Shown piece by piece: positions 16,257 through 23,820 of a stretch of DNA of 62,064 nucleotides. How positions within the stretch are numbered: position 1 is the stretch's first letter; the number at the start of each line of letters is the position of its first letter. A program made the translations under genes and the position numbers. Source of the DNA: Bacteroidales bacterium UBA4070 (lineage in GTDB: Bacteria > Bacteroidota > Bacteroidia > Bacteroidales > VadinHA17); the NCBI GenBank assembly GCA_002383485.1, contig DFYY01000002.1, positions 1 through 62,064 of the forward strand. Direction: 5' to 3'. The notes under the pieces are model-generated. The model made no database searches, was not told where the DNA came from, and saw only the letters and a program-made list of their open reading frames with translations.

Positions 16257-16910
16257 ATGGAAGAAATGAAAACAGGAGAAAACAAACCCGTGACCATAGA
16301 GTTTTTTCATGATGTGCTTTGTGCATGGTGTTATGCCTTTTCTCCCCGATTAGAAAAATTAGCGCAGCAATTTCCCGAACAGATTTTAATTGTGCATCGG
16401 GCATTTGCCTTAGCTCCATCAACAGACGGAATAGAACGAATATTTGGTTCAAAAAAACAGGGAAAGAAAGAGATAATAGAACATTGGCGCCAAGCCAACC
16501 TCAATGATGATGAACATAGAATGAACCCTGATCTTATGGCGTCCAGAGATTTCGATTATCCTTTTTCCACTCCCGGTTTGACCGCATGCAAAGCTGCCGA
16601 ACTTCAAGGTGGAAACATGATGCATGGCAGAATGTTCGATCGCGTTCAAAAAGCGCATCTTACCGACTGCCTTAACATTGGCGATTTTGATACACTGAAA
16701 ATGTGTGCCAGGGAAATTGGACTTAATGTGGAACAATGGGAAAAAGATTACAGCAGCGAGAAAGTAAAGCAAACGCTGAATGAAGATTTTCAGCAGGCCC
16801 GGATGTATGGAGTAAATGCAGTACCCACTATTGTGGCCAACGGTAAACATAAACTGAGCGGGGCACAACCCTATGCCGTGTTAGACGAATGGATTAGAAA
16901 ATTAATCTAA
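16257..16910 (+). CDS. DsbA/FrnE-family oxidoreductase
   Basis: A 217-residue thioredoxin-fold protein with no signal peptide, hence cytoplasmic. Active-site CAWC (Cys22, Cys25) lies in FFHDVLCAWCYAFSPRLEKL, a helical insert follows, and the cis-proline loop is NAVPTIVANG. FrnE-like members act as cytoplasmic disulphide isomerases or isomerise polyketide or glutathione-conjugated substrates. It lies 20 bases downstream of the dioxygenase and 21 bases upstream of the hydroxyacid dehydrogenase. Confidence 0.85.
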   Translation: MEEMKTGENKPVTIEFFHDVLCAWCYAFSPRLEKLAQQFPEQILIVHRAFALAPSTDGIERIFGSKKQGKKEIIEHWRQANLNDDEHRMNPDLMASRDFDYPFSTPGLTACKAAELQGGNMMHGRMFDRVQKAHLTDCLNIGDFDTLKMCAREIGLNVEQWEKDYSSEKVKQTLNEDFQQARMYGVNAVPTIVANGKHKLSGAQPYAVLDEWIRKLI

Positions 16911-16931
16911 AACTTCCAAAGAAAAATATCC

Positions 16932-17894
16932 ATGAAAATAGTAATAACATTTAAAACATTCCCTGCACAAAAGAAATTAATGAAGCAATTTTCAGGAAAC
17001 GGCACGGAAACCGTCTTCCTGGAAGATTATCCAAAGGAATTGATTGCGGACATCGTTTCAGCTGCCGATATATTGTTATCCTGGAATCCGGAGAAAGAAG
17101 GATTGTACGATCTTGCAAATTCCTGCAAAAATGTAAAATTTTTGCAGCTTCTTTCCGCCGGATACGACCATGTTAAACTGGACCGTTTCCCGGATTCCAT
17201 GAAAATAGCTGCAAACCAGGGGGCCTATGCCGATCCCATGGCTGAACATGCCCTGGCAATGATACTTGCCCTGAGCAAAAGATTGTCAATCTATCATAAT
17301 CACCTGTCTGATGGAATATTTAATCAACTGGAAAGCACGACCAAATCAATGAGGGGTTCCGTACTGGGAATAATTGGTTTTGGTTCGATTGGGAAAGCTA
17401 CGGCAAACTTGCTGAAACCTTTCGGGGTGCGGGTATTTGCCATCAATACCACAGGCAAAACCAATGAAGAAGTTGAGTTTATCGGCATCCTTAATGATTT
17501 GGATTTTGTGCTTAAAAATGCCGATTCGCTTCTAATTTCCTGCCCGCTTAATGAACAGACAAATAGTTTAATCAACAAACAAAAACTGGATTTAATGAAA
17601 CCAAATGCCGTTTTGGTCAATGTGGCAAGAGGGCAAATAATTAATGAGAAGGATTTGTATGAACACCTGAAAACCCATCCAGACTTTTACGCCGGTATAG
17701 ATGCCTGGTGGGTGGAACCGTTTAAATACGGCAAGTTTGAACTTCATTTTCCTTTCTTTGAACTGCCCAATATTCTTGGCTCACCACATAATTCGGCCAT
17801 GGCGGAGGATGCAATGATAATAGGGACAGAAAAGGCTATCGATAATATAAAACTTTTTATCCGGGGAGAAAAGGTCAATGGACTGATTCATTAA
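16932..17894 (+). CDS. D-2-hydroxyacid dehydrogenase family protein
   Basis: A 320-residue NAD(P)-linked dehydrogenase. The Rossmann motif is GIIGFGSIGKATANLL near residue 144. The catalytic Arg lies in VNVARGQIINEKDLYEHL, a glutamate in VEPFKYG, and the catalytic His in SPHNSAMAED. These identify the D-isomer-specific 2-hydroxyacid dehydrogenase family, which interconverts 2-oxo and D-2-hydroxy acids. The family member cannot be named from sequence. It is the fourth gene of the AT-rich operon. Confidence 0.85.
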   Translation: MKIVITFKTFPAQKKLMKQFSGNGTETVFLEDYPKELIADIVSAADILLSWNPEKEGLYDLANSCKNVKFLQLLSAGYDHVKLDRFPDSMKIAANQGAYADPMAEHALAMILALSKRLSIYHNHLSDGIFNQLESTTKSMRGSVLGIIGFGSIGKATANLLKPFGVRVFAINTTGKTNEEVEFIGILNDLDFVLKNADSLLISCPLNEQTNSLINKQKLDLMKPNAVLVNVARGQIINEKDLYEHLKTHPDFYAGIDAWWVEPFKYGKFELHFPFFELPNILGSPHNSAMAEDAMIIGTEKAIDNIKLFIRGEKVNGLIH

Positions 17895-17943
17895 TAAAAT
17901 CAAGCTATATGACAACAGAAAACATGAAAATAAAATTAAAATT

Positions 17944-19023
17944 ATGAAAGCAGCACGTTTATTTGAATTAGGAAAACCTCTTCGGGTTGAAGAGGTTGCA
18001 CTCCCCGAGTTGAGGGACGAAGATGTTTTGGTGAAAGTAAAAGCCACATTTATCGCACCTTCCATGAAAGATATTACTCAACCTGGAGGACTTTTTGTCC
18101 GCCCTGCTTTGCCTGCCATTTTGGGTTCGGATGCAGTGGGCAACATTTCAAAACTCGGTAAACATGTGAAAGGGTTGAAAGAAGGTCAAAAAGTTTGGGT
18201 TAATTCCCTCTTGTATTACCCGACCGATGAGTTTGCCCTGAAAGGACGGGAAGGAATGAGCGAGTCCATGGCTTTTCAGGGAATGTTTACATTTAACCCG
18301 AACAATGTGCATTTGATGGACGAATATCAGGGCGGATTTGCAGAATATATCAAAGCTCCTTCATATAACATCATTCCTTTGCCGGAAAATTTTCCGGTTG
18401 AACATGCGGTACGTCTCGGCTATTTGGGAACGGCGTTTCATGCCTTAAAAAGAGCCCATGTTCATTACGGATCAACAGTTTTGATTAATGGTGCCACAGG
18501 AACTGTAGGAACAGGGGCCGTTCTGCTCGCCCTGGCGATGGGAGCTTCAAAAATAATTGCCATTGCCAATAAAAAAGACAGGCTTGAAAAAATCAGGCAA
18601 ATCAATCCGGCCATTATTGAGACACTTTCACTTCAGGATGGCGAAGTGACGGGTAAAATAAGGGAACTTACCAACGGCCAGGGCGCGGAATCGTTTGTGG
18701 ATTGTTTATCTTATGTCGATACTTCTTCCACACACCAGTGTTTGTTCGCTGTAAAAAAAGGTGGTACAGCCGTTTGCATTGGCGGCGCGACAGGAAATAT
18801 AACCGTCCCTTATGCGTTTTTGCTGGGAACTGAAATTAATATTACCGGGTCGCTTTATGTACATTCACATGAAGTGACTGAAATAATCAACATGGTAAAC
18901 TCCGGAAGGTTAAATCTTGACTTCTTCGACACAAAGTCTTTTACACTTGAAGAAATTAACGAAGCAATTGAGTTGGCAGGTTCAAGAATAGGTGGGTTAA
19001 ACACGGTATTGGTTAAAATGTAA
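17944..19023 (+). CDS. Zinc-free medium-chain alcohol dehydrogenase/quinone reductase-like protein
   Basis: A 359-residue MDR-superfamily enzyme: an N-terminal GroES-like domain (PELRDEDVLVKVKATFIAP) and a Rossmann domain with LINGATGTVGTGAVLLALAM. The catalytic-zinc cysteine is replaced (APSMKD), and the structural-zinc cysteines are also absent, so it is closer to quinone or enoyl reductases than to classical alcohol dehydrogenases. It likely uses NADPH to reduce an activated double bond or carbonyl. It lies 49 bases after the hydroxyacid dehydrogenase and one base before the hydrolase. Confidence 0.82.
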   Translation: MKAARLFELGKPLRVEEVALPELRDEDVLVKVKATFIAPSMKDITQPGGLFVRPALPAILGSDAVGNISKLGKHVKGLKEGQKVWVNSLLYYPTDEFALKGREGMSESMAFQGMFTFNPNNVHLMDEYQGGFAEYIKAPSYNIIPLPENFPVEHAVRLGYLGTAFHALKRAHVHYGSTVLINGATGTVGTGAVLLALAMGASKIIAIANKKDRLEKIRQINPAIIETLSLQDGEVTGKIRELTNGQGAESFVDCLSYVDTSSTHQCLFAVKKGGTAVCIGGATGNITVPYAFLLGTEINITGSLYVHSHEVTEIINMVNSGRLNLDFFDTKSFTLEEINEAIELAGSRIGGLNTVLVKM

Positions 19024-19024
19024 A

Positions 19025-19897
19025 ATGAAAACAATTAAAAACATGAAAAAAAATCTTTTGCTATTTGCATTAATTGGAAGTTCCGTCATTATTACAAGTT
19101 TTGGCGGCAATCAATCAAAAAAGAATTCGGAAGAAAAAACAACGACTGTGGTCACTGCCGAACCAAAGATAGTTAACGAGCAAGTGACCTATACTTCGGG
19201 CAACGATACATTAATTGGTTATCTTTATTATGACCAGAACAGTAATGAAAAGAAACCGGGTATTATTGTCGTGCATGAGTGGTGGGGAAATAATTCCTAT
19301 TCGCAAACACGTGCCAAAATGTTGGCTGAACTTGGATACACCGCGTTAGCCGCAGATATGTATGGACATGGCAAGGTACTGGATAATCCTAAAGATGCAC
19401 AGGAAAGCGCGGGTGTTATTTACACGAATCCTGATTTGTTAAAAGCACGTATGACTGCGGCATACCAGACCTTAATAAACAGTAACCGGGTAGCCAATGA
19501 CCATATTGCAGCTATTGGCTACTGTTTTGGTGGAACAGTGGTTTTAAATGCTGCCGCCATGGGAGTGCCTCTCGAAGCAGTTGTCAGTTTCCATGGAGGG
19601 TTGGCTGGCTTTAAGGCTTCCCCGGCCATAAAAAACACACAAGTACTTGTGTGCAATGGAGGCGCCGACCAGTTTGTTTCGGAAGATGATATTAAAAATT
19701 TCAAAAACGAAATGAACCGGGAGAACGCACCATTCACATTTAAAGAATACGAAGGTGCGACCCATGCGTTTACAAACCCCGAATCGACAGAAGCCGGAGA
19801 GAAATTCAATATGCCGATTGCCTATAACGAAACCGCCGATAAAGCTTCCTGGCGAGATATGAAAGATTTTTTTAAAGAACATTTTCCGGTAAAATAA
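19025..19897 (+). CDS. Secreted dienelactone hydrolase family protein
   Basis: A 290-residue alpha/beta hydrolase with an N-terminal signal (MKKNLLLFALIGSSVIITSF, from the second Met at 19043; the first start adds six residues). The nucleophile is Cys in AAIGYCFGGTVVL, the DLH signature; the Asp lies in CNGGADQFV and the His in EGATHAFTNP. It hydrolyses lactones or esters in the periplasm. PGIIVVHEWWGN forms the oxyanion region. It is the last gene of the AT-rich operon and starts one base after the preceding stop. With the extradiol dioxygenase this suggests handling of ring-cleavage products, although the compartments differ. Confidence 0.88.
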   Translation: MKTIKNMKKNLLLFALIGSSVIITSFGGNQSKKNSEEKTTTVVTAEPKIVNEQVTYTSGNDTLIGYLYYDQNSNEKKPGIIVVHEWWGNNSYSQTRAKMLAELGYTALAADMYGHGKVLDNPKDAQESAGVIYTNPDLLKARMTAAYQTLINSNRVANDHIAAIGYCFGGTVVLNAAAMGVPLEAVVSFHGGLAGFKASPAIKNTQVLVCNGGADQFVSEDDIKNFKNEMNRENAPFTFKEYEGATHAFTNPESTEAGEKFNMPIAYNETADKASWRDMKDFFKEHFPVK

Positions 19898-19976
19898 CGT
19901 GAGTCTTGCGTCAATTTATATTGTTAATCCAGGCTGACCACATCTGTAGTCTTCCAGGGATGAACTGAAAGTGTCT

Positions 19977-20489
19977 TTAAGTGCGGTTGTCTTCCGGATA
20001 TGACGGACATATGAGCTTATTACAAGTGAGACGAAGGTGATGAAGAGCCTTCCGCTGCATGGCTATGCTGACATCAAGGGCTGTCATCTCGGTGCCTCTG
20101 CGGACCGCATCGAAGTACAGGTCCGCCTTCAGGCCTGTCTTCTCTGCAACCTGTTCAAGCAACCACACATCGCCATAGAACCTGTTTGCATCTTCCTCAT
20201 CATAGGCGGGGCGCCCAGCGCCACGTGTCCCCGACAGCTTATCAAGTTCACCCAGGTCCCAGTTGTCAGGATAGACAAACTTAGCCCGCACTGCAGGACT
20301 GGTGTAGAAAAACCTCTTGCCAGGTAAGAACCTGAGGTTGTCATCAACAGTACCCCAGTGAATGCGCACGTTACGTGTCATGCCGGTCTCCCCGTCCACT
20401 ACTAGCGGCTGTGTGCTCGCGTATCTATGTCCGTTTGCCACGTGTATCGACATCTTGTAATTGGTCCCTTTAAGTCTTGGCCTTGCCAT
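19977..20489 (-). pseudogene. Shortened transposase-like protein (N-terminal region plus altered tail)
   Basis: A 170-residue frame starts MARPRLKGTNYKMSIHVANG. It goes on with RNVRIHWGTVDDNLRFLPGK, then EDANRFYGDVWLLEQVAEKT. This looks like the N-terminal region of IS1634-type transposases, which hold a WG-x-V/L-D segment and a GD-x-x-L-L helix before the DDE domain. After VAEKTGLKADL the sequence switches to YFDAVRRGTEMTALDVSIAM and a short basic tail, with no DDE residues, so an internal deletion is likely. It is not recognised beyond this; it could also be an uncharacterised DNA-binding protein. Confidence 0.5.
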
Positions 20490-20613
20490 AAATATTCGAT
20501 TTATATATAGTAGGAATACTGTCTTGATTTCGAATATACAAGAGCGAAATCAATTATTTTTGCAGTATATCAACATGTTTTCCGGGTGATTAGGATTAAC
20601 AGTATAAAATAAA

Positions 20614-20769
20614 TCAAAACTCACGATGGTTCACCACTAAGTAAAATTGTCCCAGCCCCAGATTCATGTGCTTCTGTCGTTTTAAAATGAACTGCAAATG
20701 TTTATACTTATCTGGATTAAGTTCCATGTCGGCAACAATTTCATCCAAAGTGTTTGGGTATTCATTCAT
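20614..20769 (-). CDS. Very short hypothetical protein (51 residues)
   Basis: A 51-codon minus-strand frame starts MNEYPNTLDEIVADMELN and ends VVNHREF. The preceding in-frame residues KILEV suggest it is the end of a larger, decayed helix-turn-helix-like gene. The rest of 20490-21032 has no recognisable gene. It includes an odd C/G-tract zone at about 20814-20895 with CCCCTATGGGG and GGTGGGGCGGGTGG, and AT-rich sequence at 20896-21032 with a short hairpin (TGAGAC/GTCTCA). Confidence 0.2.
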   Translation of the reverse strand: MNEYPNTLDEIVADMELNPDKYKHLQFILKRQKHMNLGLGQFYLVVNHREF

Positions 20770-21032
20770 AACTTCTAATATTTTACTCCCTCAATTATTC
20801 ATATTGTACGACATACCCCCCAGCCGTATCCACCCCTATGGGGTACTCCCCCCCCAGTGAAGCCTAAATTGGGCGCTGGTGGGGCGGGTGGTGCTTTCCT
20901 ATAAATACTTTAAATATCGAATCTGAGACAGGATTCATGTCTCAAAAAGAAGGGGTAATTGAAAAATTCTGGAAAAATTTTTACCGATGATAAAAAAAGT
21001 GAATTAAAAAAATTATAATTATCTGGAGAACT

Positions 21033-21479
21033 TCACTTTACAGCAACATCGCCACACTCAGTTGATTCTACAGTATTCTGTTGCAATTGTCCACCCAAAG
21101 CAGTCAAATTCAATGTGGGTAAGTTTATAGGATTTATACCCGATAGGGTGGTAAGTGTGGAAATATATGCTCTTACGTAAGGGAAAAGTAATGCAGGTGC
21201 ATTTATAAAAAAGTACTTATTCAAGTTTTCCTGACTAATATCGGTATCAAAGTAAAAATCAGCAACAATTATTACTTCGATATGGAATGACTCATTTGTG
21301 TCATCAATCTTTACACCGAGTTGTAATTTAAAACAGGAGTTTTCTCTGCTTATTATACCTTTGGGGTCGAAGTTCAGATTTATCGTATTCGAATGGTTCT
21401 CATTCTTAATTTCAAAATACGACTTCAGAATCTTGTAATTCTTAAACTGAAATTTTGCAGTTTTTGATTGTTCGTCCAT
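21033..21479 (-). CDS. SecB-like chaperone of a three-gene accessory module
   Basis: A 148-residue protein of the SecB superfamily. The beta-rich first half (LQLGVKIDDTNESFHIEVII) is followed by NAPALLFPYVRAYISTLTTL, GINPINLPTLNL and a short acidic/polar tail. The APxLLFPYxRxxIxxLTxxxG box is the clearest SecB hallmark. SecB holds proteins unfolded for export, or, in toxin-antitoxin-chaperone systems, protects an unstable antitoxin. It is the third gene of an AT-rich operon, starting five bases after the 125-residue protein. Away from any sec gene, so a dedicated partner role is more likely than general export (inference). Confidence 0.75.
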   Translation of the reverse strand: MDEQSKTAKFQFKNYKILKSYFEIKNENHSNTINLNFDPKGIISRENSCFKLQLGVKIDDTNESFHIEVIIVADFYFDTDISQENLNKYFFINAPALLFPYVRAYISTLTTLSGINPINLPTLNLTALGGQLQQNTVESTECGDVAVK

Positions 21480-21484
21480 TGTTT

Positions 21485-21862
21485 TTATGCTGCCAATGCA
21501 AAAAGTTGTTCAAATTCGAAATGATTATCTTCCAGAATATTGCAAATTCTTGCAATTGGCATCGGTTTTTGCAAATCCTCACTAAATTGACTTGCATTAA
21601 ATACAAATTCTGGATTAGAAATTTGCGTCAATGAATCTTCTGATACGAATAAAATCGTTTCAGGATAAAATATATTGTCGAACTCGAAACCGAACTCTGC
21701 TTCGTATTTAATATAATCCTGATTCTTCTGATAGCAATCCAACGGTCGGACATCAACAATGTGGGTACTTGTATTAGGATTATACTTATACTTAAATGAT
21801 AACTCAGGAAAGATGTTCCGTAATTCGTTCAGACGATTCTTAATAAATTCTTTTGGGTTCAT
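21485..21862 (-). CDS. Uncharacterised 125-residue protein, middle gene of SecB-like module
   Basis: Not recognised. The protein is soluble, acidic and rich in Phe, Asn and Asp, with an N-terminal basic helix (MNPKEFIKNRLNELRNIFPE), a beta-rich centre (YKYNPNTSTHIVDVRPL, then YEAEFGFEFDNIFYPETILF), and a helical acidic end (ICNILEDNHFEFEQLFALAA). No nucleotidyltransferase GS-x10-DxD motif and no helix-turn-helix could be seen. Its start overlaps the stop of the HEPN-like gene by four bases (ATGA), and the SecB-like gene follows after five bases. Tight coupling suggests that the three products form one complex or a toxin/antitoxin/chaperone set (inference). Confidence 0.55.
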   Translation of the reverse strand: MNPKEFIKNRLNELRNIFPELSFKYKYNPNTSTHIVDVRPLDCYQKNQDYIKYEAEFGFEFDNIFYPETILFVSEDSLTQISNPEFVFNASQFSEDLQKPMPIARICNILEDNHFEFEQLFALAA

Positions 21863-22267
21863 CTTTTAAAATTTCTTTGAATATATTGTCTTATATCGGT
21901 GGCGTATTCCTTTGCTTTCTGACTTTTATCAATTGTAATTTCAACGTCATCGTAGTCCGATGATTCTCGGAACTCCTTTAAATCTTTTATCTTACGACTG
22001 AAATCACTGTAATCAGAAATGCCTTTCTTTTTTACTTCTTTATTAAAAAAATTGGTTACATATGAATGTGTTCCACCTGATGTGGAAACAGAAATTCTTG
22101 TATTAAGTTCATCATAACCTATGCCAAAAAAAGTTATTCATTGTAAATTTCATCAGTTGAAAACAACTGTAATATGAGCAATGAACACTTGGTGCATATA
22201 AGTAATTATCAATTAGCAATTGAGCCGCATCAAAATTAAATTCTGATTTCTCTCTTAGTTTGCTCAT
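21859..22267 (-). pseudogene. HEPN-like protein, frameshifted at a T7 tract
   Basis: The 5' frame (22267 to the stop at 22112) gives 51 residues: MSKLREKSEFNFDAAQLLID, then NYLYAPSVHCSYYSCFQLMK. This looks like the first helices of HEPN-type proteins. At a run of seven T (minus strand; 22126-22132) the open frame changes. With one T removed it continues from FFGIGYDELNTRISVSTSG, through KIKDLKEFRESSDYDDVEIT, to AKEYATDIRQYIQRNFKR and ends at 21859. The complete protein would have about 135 residues. No clear R-x4-6-H HEPN nuclease motif was seen. A real mutation, an assembly error or slippage at the T7 run would each explain the break. Confidence 0.5.
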
Positions 22268-22394
22268 TTTCCAAAATGACCTGCAAAGGTATAATAACTT
22301 TTAAATATAGGAAATATTTTAGCAAAAAGTACTCTACTGATGGTTCAGAATGAAATATTTGCAACATTATTATGTGTACTTACCTGATTATCTG

Positions 22395-23174
22395 TTAAGT
22401 GTGCCAGAATTTTTCAGAAACACCAAGACCAAATAAAGCGAAATCATATTTCACGGGGTCATTGCAGTCCATTAATCGCAAAACGCCATCCAGTTCCTGT
22501 ACTGCCTTTGCATCATTTTGTTTACGACAAAGCAAGCCGAGTTTACGTGCAACGTTCCCTGAATGAACATCAAGTGGACATGAAAGAATGGATTGCGGTA
22601 TATTTTTCCAAATGCCAAAATCTACACCTGCATTATCTTGTCGAATCATCCATCTGAGGTACATATTGATTTTTTTTGCAGCAGAGCCAGTCATCGGGTC
22701 AGGAAGGTGCTTTCGGGTTCTCTCAAGATGTGGTATGTTGAAAAATTCTTTTTTAAATTCATGTATCGCTGGTTGCAGTGATTCATTGGTCTGATATTTC
22801 ATAAATATCCCTTCCAGTCCATTTTTATGTTTATACAGATGCTTCAGACCTTCAATGAATGTCAGCAGGTCAACTAAATTAAAAGTGCGGTGTACAAAAC
22901 CGTCCATCTTTTTCAGATGTTGTTCATTGTGGTTGAGAATGAAATCATATGGGGACTCTCCCATATATGCAAGCATTCGTTTTGCATTTTTTACAATGGA
23001 AGTCCGATTACCCCATGAGATTGTTGCAGAAAGAAATCCTGATATTTCGATATCTTCCTTTCTCGTGTACGAATGTGGTATTTGTATTGGGTCGAGTTCA
23101 ATAAATGTCGGGTTGTTGTATAGAGCAACCTTTTCATCAAGAAAATCCTTCAGTTCTTTCAAGTCTTGTCCCAT
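22395..23174 (-). CDS. TIGR02757/DUF2400 family protein, full-length copy
   Basis: A protein of about 259 residues of the TIGR02757 (DUF2400) family, typical of Bacteroidota. The pattern is FIELDPIQIPHSYTRKEDIE, GFLSATISWGNRTSIVKNAK, MLAYMGESPYDFI, FVHRTFNLVDLLTFIEGLK, the conserved GSAAKKINMYLRWMIRQDN, and VDFGIWKNIPQSILSCPLDV followed by HSGNVARKLGLL. The SCPLDVHSG box resembles an HhH-GPD-like helix region, but the function is unknown. Its start is set at the Met that aligns with the paralogue next door; an upstream ATG at 23192 exists. The gene is AT-rich compared with the truncated copy. See the paralogue at 23223-23756. Confidence 0.8.
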   Translation of the reverse strand: MGQDLKELKDFLDEKVALYNNPTFIELDPIQIPHSYTRKEDIEISGFLSATISWGNRTSIVKNAKRMLAYMGESPYDFILNHNEQHLKKMDGFVHRTFNLVDLLTFIEGLKHLYKHKNGLEGIFMKYQTNESLQPAIHEFKKEFFNIPHLERTRKHLPDPMTGSAAKKINMYLRWMIRQDNAGVDFGIWKNIPQSILSCPLDVHSGNVARKLGLLCRKQNDAKAVQELDGVLRLMDCNDPVKYDFALFGLGVSEKFWHT

Positions 23175-23222
23175 GCAACTATCTTTACGCATGGCAAAAA
23201 TACTAATAATGGCAAGGGTTTC

Positions 23223-23756
23223 CTACGCTACCTTAATTACCCGTCTCAACATATTGATCTTCTTTGCAGCGGACCCTTTGAATGGATCAGAAAGATGCCT
23301 TTCCGTCCGGCTGTTGTGAGGCAACTCAAAGAAGATCCTCCTGAACTCATGAATGGCAGGCTGTAGTGAGTCATCGGTCTGATACCTGGCAAAGATTGGC
23401 TCCATCCCGCCCTTCTCAAGGTATACATATTTCAGGGCCTCGATGAAGTAGATAAAGTCCTCGGCAAAATAGGTTCGGTGAATGCAGCCGTTAATGCATT
23501 TCAGGTCATGGTCTCGGTGATTTATGATAAAATCATAGGGAGTGTTGCCCATGTAAGCCAGCATCCTGTCAGCGCTCCGGAGTATCGCCACACGGTTGCC
23601 CCAGGCAATTGCAGCCGCCAGAAATCCGGCTATCTCAATATCTTCCTTTAGTGTAAATCGGTGTGGAATGCTTATAGGATCAACCCCAATGAACGATGGC
23701 CTGTTGTAAAGGTCAACCCATTGATCAAGAAACTCCTTCAGCCCCTCGCTGTTCAT
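23223..23756 (-). pseudogene. TIGR02757/DUF2400 family protein, truncated native copy
   Basis: This frame starts MNSEGLKEFLDQWVDLYNRP and follows the same family pattern as the neighbour: IGVDPISIPHRFTLKEDIE, then AAAIAWGNRVAI, MLAYMGNTPYDFI, and SDPFKGSAAKKINM. After KKINM the conserved continuation (YLRWMIRQ...) is replaced by LRRVIKVA and a stop. About 80 C-terminal residues, including the SCPLDVHSG-type box, are lost. Base composition is core-like (higher GC). The gene was thus cut within the conserved AAKKIN segment, next to an AT-rich full-length homologue. Confidence 0.8.
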
Positions 23757-23820
23757 TATGCCGGCGCCGGTTGGGGAAATCATCTGGTGACTGGTCCACT
23801 ATTGGTCCTGCTGGGGATAG

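Noticed and set aside
20666..20860. 64-codon plus-strand frame in the AT-rich gap
   Set aside because: Low-complexity, Cys/Ser/Leu-rich product without similarity. It is opposite the slightly more protein-like 51-codon frame and is probably chance.
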